Numbered from the stretch's first letter, positions 36,124 through 48,441 are shown. The stretch is DNA of 64,000 nt from Pyronema omphalodes (GCA_024516155.1 JAJJXM010000032.1:558001-622000), one strand, 5' to 3'. Notes: generated by a model not told the origin, from the sequence alone. Made by a program: numbers and translations.

Positions 36124-37049
36124 CCTAGACTTGGTGGAGGTGGATACCGGGTTGTGGAACAGTGAAAGCAAGCACTGCTTCGGATGAGTCTAATCCACAT
36201 ACATCACAGCACCGCGTGAAGCCAGTATCTAGGGTGTGGATAGAGTATGAGCCTCTAGCGTGTAGGGAGAGGGTACTGGCCCGTCGCACGTAATATTTGA
36301 CTTGTTTCTACAAGAACTTGAGGCTGACAAAACTTCGCGGCTACGTCTTCCTCGAATATGTTCAAAACGCAACCCACAATCCACCGCCATATTGTAGGCG
36401 TCTTGTTCTTGATACAAGCACTGCAAAATTTGTAATGTCTCAGTGTTTTCCTACCTGAAAATAGCAATAATCAACCCCCAAACCTAGGGGAACCTGGTGA
36501 GTCCGTATATACCCAATGATAGCTACTCGGACTGATTTTGTCTTGACATAATACTCACGTAAAGTGAATTAGATCCCCGTACAGTTCTGATATTTCAACA
36601 GTCCGTACAGTCCGTTTTTGTCGTCATTTTGAACTGATTTGTACGCCTCGGAGGTCTGTCTTTTCACTCGGATATCGATGCACCTGTGTACCAGACAGTC
36701 TACCTACTGTAGCCCACCTACCTTCAATGTACTATTGACACAAGCCATATATAAGTAACGAGTAAGCGAGCTGTAGCGCGTTGGCGCACTGATGCGTTCT
36801 GGGGTTTTGTATTGTTGCAGCGTTTGTTAGAGTTACATGTAAGGTGTCAGATGTAATCTGTGTATGGCATATGGATATGAGCTTTCATTACTACGAAGCT
36901 GCAGGAGTAAAAGCTGGGCGGCGAATGTGAAGTGGATGGTTTGGTATACTAATGCTCAGCACTGGTGAGGAACGTTCGGAGCAGAATATGTTTTGCTGGT
37001 TTGTGCTGTGTGACTTTGCGGTCCCTCACAGAATGAATAATGAAAGAAG
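36124..37049. other. Spacer between large gene copy 2 and repeat R copy 2
   Basis: About 36180-36250 is conserved with the leader of copy 1. The rest (about 36250-37050) has no counterpart in copy 1 and no gene recognised. Confidence 0.45.
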
Positions 37050-39760
37050 CATTGGAAAGTATATGATTGCGATCATGATTAGATTGCCGAGATTGGTTAG
37101 AGAAACTAGAGATTGATACGTCAACATGTGATATCACTCGACATCCGTCTTTTTCTAGCCTAACCTTTTCTTGGTTTTTTCTTGTCATTTTTGGAATAAT
37201 AGTGTAGACATCTGATATATTTTTTATACTGAAATGAATATTGAAACTTCTGAAGTTATCTTTTGCGGTATAGTGATGGATGAAATATTGAAATATCAAA
37301 AGTCACTGAGCCCTGCGTCTGGGCACTTCATGGGCAATACATTTATCTCAGTATCACTAGTATATACTGATTTGGTAACTACGTACCCGAGCCTTGGCAC
37401 CGACTCGACCGCATCCACCATGCGCAGTTTCCCTCACTAGCCCGAAGGCAAATACCACATTACTTCTCATTATCCTACCCAGTTCCTCTAAATAAAATGC
37501 TGCAAACAACTCTTACGCACGACATAACTTCGCAGTACCGCTTCCTCAGCACTTCCCGCTATTCTAGAACCAACACCCTTCAGGATAGGAAGTCAAAATA
37601 TGGGACAATTCTTCGGATAGTATGGTCAAGACGACAAAACGCAAAGACATCCCGGTTTCTCTGGAAAAGCGCACAGGCACGTGCTGAAAGGACATCGACA
37701 TTCTCAACTAGGATTCCTCCCCACAACAACAGTGGAGAAAACAAGAAGAGCTCAGTTGCAGCGTCGGGTTTCCGATGTCCAGTACCCGTTGCCCGGTGTC
37801 CAACGTCCCGTGTACAATGTCCAGTGTACAATATCCAGCATCCGGTTACAGTATACAGTGAACAATTCTTGTATTTTCCCGTCACGCTTTGTCATACAAT
37901 GGTCAAAAGTTCGGAACATGGAAGAAGGATTAGCCCACGGGATTAAGTCCACCACTGTTGCCAATGAGTTAATATGATTACGAGGCATCTCCGTTTTCCA
38001 ACAACCAGATGCCGAAATGGTTGTGTCAGGAGAACACTGTATGAAATGAGTAAATTATGCAATGACGCCTGATGCTTCAAGGATTCCAGGCGTATGACGG
38101 ATGAGCAGTAAAATTGTTTACCTCATTGGCTTTTGAGGACCCCTTCCAAATGTAATCCAGTTTAAATTATAACTATATAACCCATGACTTTTCCCCCGAC
38201 GGCTTGACGATATACCACAGATGAATTTCGATATAGTGACCTTGACTTGTACTGCCATCAATTGAACGAGCCATGAACTTCGGTGTATCCCCAATTGCAC
38301 GACGAGAATCTTAAAAACAAACCCCTCCCAGCTATGTCAAATTAAAGCCAAAAGAACCTTCTAGAGAGTTTTGGAATGCAGTTACGCCTGATGCTTGAAG
38401 GATTCCAAGTGTATGCCGGATGAGCGGTAAAATGATATACCTCGTATGATAGCATCGCAGTTGTGGAACCATCCTAGATGTACACCAGTTCAAGAATATT
38501 TATATAACCTTCTAAATCTCCCCTAGCTTCTGATTTAATCTTGTTATTATTGCACCATATGCCACGGATGAATTTCGATAAACAGACCTTGACTTGTACT
38601 GCCATTAATTCAACGCGCCATGAACTCCGGAGTACCCCCAATTGAAGGACGAGAATTTTGGAAAACACACAGCTATCCCCGGTCGAAGGTAAAATATATT
38701 TCTAGGGAATTTTGGAGTTATACTTTTGCGAGTCTTGGAGTTCTGGAGTGTGGCCTTTTGAATTTGAGATCAGTTTTCCGGAATGCCTTTGGACTGTTTT
38801 TGGTGGATTTAGCTGTTTCGTTTTCTGTTTGTTTATTGGCCTATTTCAAACTCTCGATTAAGTTGCGAGTATCCCCACTGCTGGGAAATTCGGAGAAGCC
38901 TAGCTATGTCTAGTTAAAGCCGGATTGTATTTCTACGGCGGTTTGGCGTTCTGGATTCTGGCGTTTTGGCGTTTGGAGTTCTGGAGTTGTGGCCTATTTC
39001 CAAACTCTCGATTAAGTTGCGAGTATCCCCACTGCTGGGAAATTCGGAGAAGCCTAGCTATGCCTAGTTAAAGCCGGATTGTATTTCTACGGCGGTTTGG
39101 CATTTTGGATTCTGGATTCTGGCGTTTGGAGTTCTGGAGTTGAGGCCTATTTCCAAACTCTCGATTAAGTTGCGAGTATCCCCACTGCTGGGAAGTCGGA
39201 GAAGACTAGCTATGCATAGTTAAAGCCGAATGTATTTCTACGGCGGTTTGGCGTTCTGGATTCTGGCGTTCTGGCGTTTGGAGTTCTGGAGTTGAGGCCT
39301 ATTTCCAAACTCTCGATTAAGTTGCGAGTATCCCCACTGCTGGGAAATTCGGAGAAGCCTAGCTATGTCTAGTTAAAGCCGGATTGTATTTCTACGGCGG
39401 TTTGGCATTTTGGATTCTGGATTCTGGCGTTTAGGCGTTTGGAGTTCTGGAGTTGAGGCCTATTTCCAAACTCTCGATTAAGTTGCGAGTATCCCCACTG
39501 CTGGGAAATTCGGAGAAGCCTAGCTATGTCTAGTTAAAGCCGGATTGTATTTCTACGGCGGTTTGGCATTCTGGATTCTGGCGTTCTGGCGTTTGGAGTT
39601 CTGGAATTGAGGCCTATTTCCAAACTCTCGATTAAGTTGCGAGTATCCCCACTGCTGGGAAATTCGGAGAAGCCTAGCTATGTCTAGTTAAAGCCGGATT
39701 GTATTTCTACGGCGGTTTGGCGTTCTGGATTCTTGCCTTTTGGCGTTTGGAGTTCTGTTC
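37050..39760 (+). repeat. Repeat family R, copy 2 (inverted relative to copy 1)
   Basis: 37300-39000 is a near-identical reverse complement of about 12200-10600, including the two ~340-bp units, the short CCAGTGTACA minisatellite (37770-37865) and the ~155-bp array. An extra left segment (37050-37290, GTATATGATTGCGATCATGATTAG...GATGGATGAAATATTG) is absent from copy 1 but is present in copy 3 (about 62030-62265). The open frames (for example 37497-37946) are carried along by DNA identity and are not considered genes. Confidence 0.75.
38860..39740. repeat. Tandem minisatellite, about six units of ~151-161 bp (copy 2 array)
   Basis: Reverse complement of the 9938-10660 array. GTTAAAGCCGGATTGTATTT marks unit ends near 38913, 39068, 39221, 39372, 39533 and 39687. 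It has one more unit than copy 1, so array length changed after duplication. The array stops near 39740 and T-rich, unrelated sequence follows. Confidence 0.9.
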
Positions 39761-41520
39761 GTTCTTTGGGTCGCATCCGGTATGCATTTATTTTTTATTT
39801 TATTTTTTTTATTTATTGTTTTTTGTTTTGCTTCTCGTCTGTTTTTCTATTTATACTTTGGTCTATCACCAGTCACTTGATTTCGTCGCGACTATCGCCG
39901 GTGGCGGGAATTTGGAGTCACCCAGCTGTTTCCAATCGAATCCGAAGCACTCACTGCACCTATTTAAGCCCATTCGTGGAAACAACGTTTCGAAGTTCAG
40001 TCCGAGTCGATGGACTGCTATCAACCAATCAAAGTAAACCTTACTTTTGGAGTCTTTTCATCCGCTCCGGACATAGCATTCCCGACGTTATGGTCTCCCC
40101 GTATATGGTTGCCATGTTCCGAAACGTCGCGGACTGTGCTTTTCTTCTTACGTCCCCTTCTATGGTTGTTGTACTGCTGTTCTTGGCCTGCCGTCTTTTT
40201 TGTTTTGGAGTTTGTATTCCTGGGCCGGTGTTTTTCCTTCGAGGTTTTTTTCTCTGCGGCCTCGTTTCACTCCTCGCGAATAGTACTTTATTCCTCCTGC
40301 CTCCATTAACCAATCAATGATGACTGTAGTTACGCAGTTGCTAAAATATCAACCATCTCAAACCTCCTGTATTCATCAGATCTCCTGAGCGACTCATCGC
40401 CCGTTTTCTTTTCTCGTAGTCTGATAATCAGAGACTCGTATGTAAGCCACTGAAGTACAGTGATTTTCAATTCACAATCGAGATAAATCCTACATAACTG
40501 TTTTACTTCAGTTTTAGAAGTCGTTGACTTAGTTCCTGTTAGGGCTGAGATTACGGCTAGCGCTGAACAACCGAAAAGGCTACCGAATTAGTCAAGCTCG
40601 GTATGAATGCTAATTTTCAACGTTCCTCTCGATCTTGCAGACGATGGATGATGGATAACGAGTCAATAGCACAGCGTGACAGAAAATGACAAAGGTCATT
40701 CCATCGGCTGGATCGCGATTTGTTACGTGACATTGCCTTTGGAAAGAATAATGACACTAGCTCAAACCCCGTGCCATGTTGTATGGTTATGCTACTTATT
40801 ATTCTTCAATAATATGTCACTGAGTTTTATGAATCCCCGGTCTGTAATTCCAGAATATCATATGGCATATGTATATCTTGGATGAAACTGTCAGACAGCG
40901 CTGTTGGTACGGTACAGTGATGGAAACTGAGAATCCATATGCGGAAGATAGTTATTTTACTTAATTAATTGAATGGCTTGATGACCAACCGCAACACTGA
41001 AGATTGGTTTGCCTGAATATTTCCACAGTCATATCTCATCGCGTGGATTCATGTTTTTGTCTCATACTCGTAAAATGCTTCAGCTGCAGTCTGCAGATGA
41101 TGAAAGTTATTCACGGGCTGACCCAAGAGAAAGCACTTTCTTGAAGTCACGGCAACGATAGAGGAATATCCTTGGAATATCCCGTCCATATTTCCTTTTC
41201 AATCGCATGCCTCACATCTTTGTAGTCAACTACTTTCTCTACCTGTAATAAGGAGGCTGTAATAGTATGTTACGCCTCATGACCGTCGCCATGATTACAT
41301 TGGTGTAGTCGACGACAAAAAAAAAATGTAGAAGACATTACCCAGCCCCTCCCAATTACTGATATCCTGTACACCCAAATCCTGAAAAATATAGTAAAGC
41401 TTGAAAGAAGATGGAAGATAACCCGGCTATGATGCTAGGTGTCTGCTCATGTCGATCAGTAACTTGAAGAAGTCAGCTATATATCTTTACGAGATAAAAT
41501 CATAAAATGGAAAGAACTTA
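39761..41520. other. Intergenic region
   Basis: T-rich DNA at 39780-39870, then no convincing gene. The two overlapping plus frames near 39733-40320 are hydrophobic by T-richness and have no homologue in the copy 1 flank. From about 41280 the sequence belongs to a block duplicated at 44700-44972 plus 59005 onward. Confidence 0.45.
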
Positions 41521-41931
41521 CTAGTACAGTGTAAGTAAAATCTTATTAGAATGTGGCTTTGAGAAGAAAGATGGCTTGATGAGACCAGGGGTTCTTGGAA
41601 GGTGCCAAATCATGTGCATGAGCTGCCGAAGTGAAACAGTGATTGGCCGTTCACCATTGTCGTCTGGATCAACTAACTCAATGTACCTAATAATGTCATT
41701 ATAACAATCTCCGAGACTTGCTATCTTAGCAATGTGAGAGATCGTGTTCTGAAATTCTGCCATTGCATTTTCGATACTCTCATTTTCATCGATAATCACC
41801 AGAACATCTCTATCGAAGCGCGGTTTGTCACAGAGGACTCGGATGACGAAGTTTCCAGTCTTTGCGCTTGGGATACCACATTCCGTGTCCGTAACCGAGA
41901 ATTCCGAGGTAGGCGTGTGTCGACCGGACAT
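41521..41931 (-). CDS. Unknown small protein, 136 residues (MSGRH family, intact copy)
   Basis: Single-exon frame starting MSGRHTPTSEFSVTDTECG. A conserved central part FVIRVLCDKPRFDRDVLVII continues with DENESIENAMAEFQNTISHI, then SLRQLMHMIWHLPRTPGL and a short tail ending LLTLY. The same blocks occur in the paralogue at 59131-59591 (MSGRHNLTSG, EEVLVIVDDDLGIEGAAAEF, and in another frame RQLMHIIWRLPRTPGL). Coding conservation between the copies argues that this is a real gene. No signal peptide, membrane helix or recognised domain. Function unknown. Confidence 0.6.
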   Translation of the reverse strand: MSGRHTPTSEFSVTDTECGIPSAKTGNFVIRVLCDKPRFDRDVLVIIDENESIENAMAEFQNTISHIAKIASLGDCYNDIIRYIELVDPDDNGERPITVSLRQLMHMIWHLPRTPGLIKPSFFSKPHSNKILLTLY

Positions 41932-44900
41932 GATGGGTGCCTCCGCGTGCCAACAAGATGATATATGGTTTTTCGGTGCGCGAATTCCTTTGGATAAACA
42001 ACACTTGCGTGGGGTTAATTGCGGATGTGCTCGTAATCGCGGTTTATAAAGTGGAACTGGATGGAAAGTAGATTGCTGGATGGAAGGGAGCGTCTGGGGG
42101 CTGATGAGAACTACATAGGCTCAAATGCTGCTAGGTCATGCATTGTTTGATTAATCAAATGCGGGGTAACACCTTTCACCCTGAGTCACAGCAGCACCCA
42201 CTTGGCACCAGACGTTACTTAAGATCCCTGTTTGACTCTTGTGGAACAGATTGGATTATGCTGATATGCACTCTATCAATGCGGCTCCGCGGATAATGCA
42301 TACATGTAGGCGTGCGATGTGTCAACCATACACATATATTGGATGGGGTTAACCAACGAACCTTTTAGTCAGTTTATATTGATCCATTGATTTAACCCAA
42401 ATTATGAACTACTTCGCCATTAAAAGTTAAATTTTGAAGGATACAAGCGGAGGAAAAAGGTGACGCTGGATACTCCTCGCTTAACTAGCTTGTCTCTGAC
42501 GTATTTTTGCCCCAACGGCCAAAGTATTCTTTTGATGTAAATCCTCTTCAGCTATGATTTTTTTCCCTCTATTGCAAGAATCCAGAATGGATAGAGTCAA
42601 AACTGCAGATATATTCTGAGGGCGTCGAATTATGAAGCGCGTTTGCTGCCTACTTGACCTCCCGAGATTTTTCTGCCCGGACCTCTGACGTTACAACGTC
42701 AATGAGAGCAGGAGCGTACCATACGCAGAATCAATCAGGAAAACTTGAGATTCTGGCAGAAGTCTGAGATTACCCACATTTTATGTACACTGTGACTCAT
42801 CCAGTAGCGAATATATCCACCATGGGCCCTCCAGTGATTTTCACGACGCTTCGGCAATCATCTTCCCCAGGATATTTTCGGGACGTCATCAGTACAATAG
42901 TCTGGGATGCAATAGATGCATTTCGACTCTGATGCATTTTTTAAACGGGCGTTAACTGGTGCAAAACTGCTCGCGATTTTATATGAAGGCCCGCCCAAAA
43001 GCACTTAAACGCGACTCAGCATTTCAAGCACTCTTACAACGACGAGTGACTATATATGAACATCTCCATACATTTAACACGTAACAATTCAACTCAGAGA
43101 ATACAACCAGAACTGGCTAGCGAAGATCTTTCTCCTATTCATTCCTTATTCATTCTCCTTCCTCATCCTACTCCCTCCTACCAGCACCTCCCTTTCCCTT
43201 CGTCTACAAACACTATCAGATACCCCATCCGGTCATGCCAATAACAATCAACTTACCGCAAGGAAGCGTAGCTAATTTGAATTCACACACACGCCTTGAC
43301 AGTCATTGACTGAATTACCTCCATCCAAAAGCCCCATAGATTGTACAATCTGTTGGTAAGTTTACCCGAAAATCGCGTACTCTGACAATCCTCTAACGAG
43401 TCATCATTTCCTTTAGAAATATCCCAATCGCCTCCTCATATATTCCTGCATTGGCAAAGCAACAGGAGGGTTTCCTTCCTGTTTAAACCCCTCAGTATTG
43501 TAAAGCGTTGTAGCTAATAAGCAGATACTCTTAGCTGTCAGGGCTCAATGAGGCCACTCAATGACCATGGTACTGCTCATCGGAATCCCAGAATCTAACT
43601 TTAGACCATTCCCTCTCTCCTCCTATCTGGGTTAGATCTAAGGACTGACTCAATGGCCCCGGAAGGTGTCCAACACCCCCCCTGGTCTTAGCCGCTTTGT
43701 TGTATAGAATGGCCAACTTGTAAACTCTACCCAATATTCTTTCCATTGACTTCACACGCCAAATTTCGCATCAATGGCCGTTAAACTGTCAAGGTCCTGC
43801 AATTGCAAATGCGAGTGAGTTGCGATGGAGGCCGTAGATTATGAATAACTAGCAAACTCACCACCGCATGACAGAAACCGACAAAGTAGGTAACACATTA
43901 AGCTTGATAATGCAATGCAACACGAGATTTTTCTTCAGGAACATTGATAATAATCCCTGAAATTCTCTATCTAATTGTATGTATGGTTATGATAGTCGTG
44001 ATTCTAAAATTATGATTTCCTGGGCTTATAGGAATGACCTGTCTGTGATTAAGGAAACAATGACGGTCCATATATATTTCTTGAACAAAAGTTGAGATGA
44101 ATCGAGTTCATATAAGTGGACCAGCATGCACGAGGTGAGATCGGGAGTAACGGAGGTCATCATATACACTGTCTCTTTAGTTCAAGTTTAGCTTTGTATG
44201 ATGGGGAAAATCTCGTATCATAGCTCCGCGTGTGTGCTTCAGGAAAGATTCTATGCTTCAGATCAACTTCACCCGTGAACGTAACCAATGTATACGATGA
44301 GTTCCGTTCTGAGGGATTGAATATAAAGATCTGCAATATTTTGTCGATATGGACTGCATAAATAGGCCAGTGATGGGAATTAGCAATTGGGATGCGAGGG
44401 AGGCTACTCCCCTTTGTTGAATAGATTGATAAGGAAGGGATATAGTGATACTGAGTATTTTTGTTACCACAGCTGTACCACAGGGCGTTGATTGATGTTG
44501 TAGTTGGTTAGTAGTCTCAAAATCACTCGGCTATCGATTATGGACGTTTCATGCACGTGTGTCTAATTCGAACTCTCTAGAGTCGATGTAGTCAGTCACT
44601 AAATATCCCCAAAGTATTCCTTGTTCCTTCGACCTTTCTTATTCAACCCCCCTGCTCTACACCGTTGCAGACAACGGCATTATCTTCCTTGAACGGACAA
44701 ATATCTTGCGCATCAGAACCACCGCCGTGATCACATCGGTATCAACGAATCCCGAAGTTCGGTATTCACGACGAATATGAGAATGTACGCTATGATACTT
44801 AGACTGGGAAAAGTCGATAATATTCGACTAATGCTTCAAATACACGGTACGAGATTCGGAAACAATAGTAACATTTTGCACCCCGTCAAACAGCAACAAG

Positions 44901-44956
44901 CCATGCAGAAGACATTAGCTAGTCCCTCCCAATGACTGATATCAGATACATCGAGA
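41932..44956. other. Intergenic region with relic duplications
   Basis: About 41932-42100 is the 5' flank of the MSGRH gene. 43090-43800 is a decayed inverted relic of the 17.9-18.8 kb segment (separate entry). 44700-44956 is the left part of the block that the LINE split. No intact gene recognised. Confidence 0.5.
43090..43800 (-). repeat. Decayed third copy of the tandem-duplicated segment, inverted, without its gene
   Basis: Read on the minus strand, 43760-43560 matches 18030-18210 and 20985-21150: GGTAGAG..CATTCTATACAACAAAG, GGGGGTGTTGGACACCTTC, GGAGGAGA..GAATGGTCTAAAGTTAGATT. Further left on the plus strand, 43090-43250 resembles the reverse complement of 18570-18760 (CATTCCTTATTCATTC..CCTTCGTCTACAAACAC). 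The unknown gene expected beyond 43900 cannot be found. Confidence 0.6.
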
Positions 44957-44966
44957 TCCTGATAAA

Positions 44967-44972
<6 letters not shown>
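44957..44972. repeat. LINE target-site duplication, left copy
   Basis: TCCTGATAAAGAGAGT is repeated exactly at 58989-59004. The match extends imperfectly leftward as TCGAG(A/G). It sits directly against the poly-T at the LINE 3' end. Confidence 0.85.

Positions 44973-44999
<27 letters not shown>
44972..44999 (-). other. LINE poly(A) tail
   Basis: 28 T on the plus strand, that is a 3' poly(A) of the minus-strand LINE, abutting the target-site duplication. More T runs at about 45266-45285 and 45492-45510 lie within the 3' UTR. Confidence 0.8.
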
Positions 45000-45510
45000 A
45001 TTTTTTATTTCATACACGCATCTAACCCTACGGTTATGGCGGATGCTACCTATATACATTGCTAACCCTGGAATGTTACTTCCAGGGTCACCGAGAACGC
45101 CTCGGAGCGGTCATGCTGTTGTCAGGGTGTAGCCCCCTTCCTGCCTTCTCCTTCTCCTTTTCTGTTCCTTCTCGTCGTTGTGTCCTTGAGCCCTGTGCGC
45201 TCCCCAAATCACCCTTCCCGGTGTTCGGTATCCTCCTCCCTTCCCCGCGTACGTCCCCCTTTATGTTTTTTTTTTTTTTTTTTTTAAACCACCTTACGCC
45301 ACGCCCTTCCCGTCCCCTCTTCTCTCCTTTCCCACTCGTCCCCGTTACATCCCTCCACTACTTCCCCATTCTCCTCTTCCTTCCTTCCTTCCTTCCGCCA
45401 TTCCTCCTCCTCTCTCCTTTCCCGTCTCCCTTTCCTCTCTTCCGTTCCTCCCCCTCCTTATCTATATACATTCTTATTATCATACATGTTTGTTTTTTTT
45501 TTTTTTTTTT

Positions 45511-48180
45511 CTAGTGTTCCTCTGCTGGGTCCAATAATGTCCCCCAGCCCGTCATCGAGGTATTTCTGCTGGATCTGTTAGCCTCCTCGGGGTGCTTACT
45601 GAGTACCGAATGTGCCCACTCAGATGTGGCCAATTTCGAGTCAGAGATCATGGTGGCGAGGGCTCGGATTCCGTGTTTGGTGTGTAGGATTATGTGTAAT
45701 TTCAGTTGTCGGTGGCGTGGGAGTTTCAGGTGTTTTCGAAGCTGGATCCTGTGTGTGGTGAAAAGCGGGCAGGAGAGCAGCAGGTGTTTTGGTGTTTGGG
45801 GGGGGTGTAAGGGGCAGGGGCATGCGCGGGTGGGGTAGATTGGGGTGGGGGGGTGTGCCAGGTAATCCAGGAAGTATCCGTGTCCGGTTCGGAGGCCTAG
45901 GATCGCCGTTGAGACCTTTCTGGGTACGGTGGTGTACGCCTCATCGAGTGATTTCCTATGAGGGGCGTCGTACGTTTTGGGTTTCGGGCTTGTGTTGTAC
46001 CACTGTGCCCAGTCCTCGGAGTGGGCTTCCTTGACTCGTCTGCGGAGCCACGACAGAGAGGTGGGAGGGGGAGTGAGTGGGTGTTGGGTAGTCGCATGTT
46101 TTGCAAGACGGTCTGCTTCTTCGTTGCCGAGGATGTCGGTGTGACCGGGGACCCAGTGTAGGTGTACGGTTGTCCCTGTGCGTCGGAGGAGGAGTTGTGT
46201 GATGTGGTGGATACCAGTTGCGGTTTCTTGTCCTGGGCCCGGGGTGAGACGAGTTGCTCGGATGATAGCGGCTTGATTATCCGTAAAGACATGGATTTCG
46301 CGGTATTGGAGTTGTAGCCGGCGGATGTGGGTGTTACAGGTGATCAGGCATTCTCCGATGGCTTTCAGTTCTGCGTCAAAGACTTCGCACGAACTGCCCA
46401 TCGGGATGGTCTTGCTGATGCTCTGATCGAGGCCTGTCGGGATGTAAAATCCTGCTCCGGTGCAGCCTTCGAGTTGTGAGCCGTCCGTGTACGCTATGAT
46501 CGTATTTGGTTTGGAGCGTAGGCGAGCGAGGAGGTTGTAGTGATGTGCCTCGGCTTCTTCTTTGGTGGGCGAGGGGCTGTGGCGTGTCAGGGGGGGGTCC
46601 ATCCATGGGGCGGGGTCTGGTTGTGCCGTATCCTCGACGGTGGTCCTAGGGGATAACCATCTGTTTAGAGATGATATTGTTGCTACCAGGCGAGTGATGG
46701 GGCGTGTTCCGGAGGTCCAGTCACAGTCGTACTCCTTCGGGGATTGTATGGCGTGTGTAAAGTGGTTAGGGATGGGGAAAGATGAGGGGCAACGGGTGAC
46801 GACGGGGTGGGTAGGGGGAAGGGAGAGGAGGCGGAGGGCATATTTCCTGCGCTTGTGGTTTAGGCGGGTGGTGACTGGGGGTAGTGCTGCCTCGTTGTGT
46901 AGAGCGAGGATCGGTGTGGAGGAGAAGGCGTTTAAGATTCGTCGGATGGCTGCGTTTTGCTGGAGTTGTAATTTTCTGGCGAAGGATTTCTGGCCGGCCC
47001 ACCATATCTCTGCTCCGAAATCTGATTTCGCCTGGACACATGATCGGTACAAGGTTCGCACCGCCGTGGGGGACAGTCCAGTTTCCTGTCTGACGAGGCT
47101 TCGAAGGGCATTGAAGGCTCTGGACGCGGAGGTTAGTCTAGTTTGTACATGATGGGAGAAGGAAAGTTTTCTGTCGAAATATATGCCAATCCAGCGGACC
47201 ACGTCCTGTTTCCCATTCTGAGTTCCTGGCCTAACCACGGTGCCGTTCGGGAGTGTCACGCATGTTAGGGGTGTTATCTCATCTTTCTGTGCCCGGTGAA
47301 AGTGTAGAAGTTCTGATTTGGCGTCGTCGAAAGCTACGGCGTTGTCCTCTGCCCACTTGAAGGCTATTCGGGCCGCTTTTTCCAGGGTTCGGGAGTTGGC
47401 TTCGCGTGATTTTCCATGACACACCACCGCAACGTCGTCGATATAACTCGGTGTCCATAGGGTGGGGTTGTGCTTGGACAAGGCGTCGAAGAGGGGGCGG
47501 AGGTACAGTAGGAAGAAGATGGGCGAGGCGGGGGAGCCTTGAGGGATACCTGTTCGGGTCGGTCGTTGCACATCTGTTCTTCCGTCGAAAGAGAGAGCGA
47601 TCGTCCTATCGTTCAGAAATGAGTGACACCAATTAACGACCGGTGTAGGGCAGCCGAGGGAGCGCATGGTGGAGGTCAGTCGTGCGGAAGAGACGTTGTC
47701 GAATGCGCCTCTGACGTCGAGGAAAAGGGCGGACGTCGTCATTTTCTGTTGTAGGTGTGTTTCGACGTCATGGGTGAGCGCCATTGCTGCGTCAATTGCG
47801 GATCGTCTCGGACGACCACCGATTTGATCGTGGTGCAGGAGGTCATTTGTTTCGTCTAATTGGCTCAGTCGTGTTGCCATGAGCTTTTCAAGTACCTTGC
47901 CCATGCAGTTGAGGAGCGCAATGGGTCGGTAAGCTTTGACTGAGCTGTAGTCCGGCTTGTTCGGTTTTGGGATGATGACTGTGGTTGCCTCACGCCAGCA
48001 CTTCGGTTGATAACCTACCTCTCCGAGTGTGGCGTAGAGCTGGGTTAATTGGTTGGGGATGATTTGGAGCACTTTTCGCAGACAGAGGAAGGTGATGCCG
48101 TCTGGACCTGGGGCTTTCTTCGGGGAGGAGGAGAGGATCGCCTGTGCTACCTCTCTTTCAGAGAAGGTAGTCCATGGCAA
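45511..48180 (-). pseudogene. LINE ORF2, 3' part: reverse transcriptase and RNase H
   Basis: An open frame of 889 codons encodes the RT and RNase H domains of ORF2. RT motifs: KKAPGPDGI (~residue 20), YRPIALLNCMGKVLEK (~85), FLDVRGAFDNV (~150), GIPQGSPASPIFF (~215) and the catalytic YIDD (~245). RNase H follows at ~560-690: AYTDGSQLEG, EVFDAELKAIGE, FTDNQAAI and VPGHTDILGNEEADRLAK. The C-terminus carries a Cys/His cluster (CPCPLHPP..HLLLSCPLF). All catalytic residues look intact. It is a fragment because the frame is lost upstream in a G-run near 48190-48205 (the preceding part reads in the frame of 48158-48388) and the LTR element cuts ORF2 further upstream. Confidence 0.9.
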
Positions 48181-48441
48181 GGGGCTGCGGGTTTGGGGGG
48201 GGGGTAGAGGAGGGGGAGGACGGGGGGGGAGGGAAGAGGGCCTGGAGGGCGGATACTTTCCCTTGGAAGTCTGTATGGACGGTGGTTATGCCGTTCGTTG
48301 TGGATGTGAGAGGGGGGGTGAGTTGAGCTCGGCGGGGGTTAGTGTACCGAAACGCCGCCCAGATGTCTTCTCCTTTGGCCTGGCTCAAGTATTCCTTCCA
48401 GAGCCTGTCTTTGGCGTGGCGTACGGCTCTGAAGTGGGCGT
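48181..48441 (-). pseudogene. LINE ORF2, linker between endonuclease and RT, frameshifted
   Basis: This continues ORF2 from the LTR insertion point (AHFRAVRHAKDRLWKEYLSQ, then AKGEDIWAAFRYTNPRRAQL) to a Pro-rich tract. There a long C/G homopolymer (about 48190-48205) throws the reading frame off just before the RT frame begins PWTTFSEREVAQAI. Length variation of the homopolymer, biological or from sequencing, is the simplest cause. Confidence 0.75.
48437..48441. repeat. LTR-element target-site duplication, left copy
   Basis: GGCGT immediately before the left LTR, identical to 55846-55850. Confidence 0.9.

Noticed and set aside
37497..37946. 149-codon frame in repeat R copy 2 and its counterparts in copies 1 and 3
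   Set aside because: Kept open only by DNA identity of recent repeat copies; crosses a minisatellite; no domain.
9650..39760. Giant transposon (Starship type) bounded by the inverted blocks
   Set aside because: No DUF3435 tyrosine recombinase captain gene or terminal direct repeats are visible; the blocks contain whole genes and look like segmental duplication.
39733..40320. 195-codon hydrophobic plus-strand frame
   Set aside because: Starts inside the minisatellite and is hydrophobic because the DNA is T-rich; no homologue beside copy 1.
45059..45514. 151-codon plus-strand frame
   Set aside because: Lies antisense to the pyrimidine-rich 3' UTR of the LINE; composition is Phe/Pro/Ser simple sequence.
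46562..47152. 196-codon plus-strand open frame
   Set aside because: Antisense to the LINE RT/RNase H frame.
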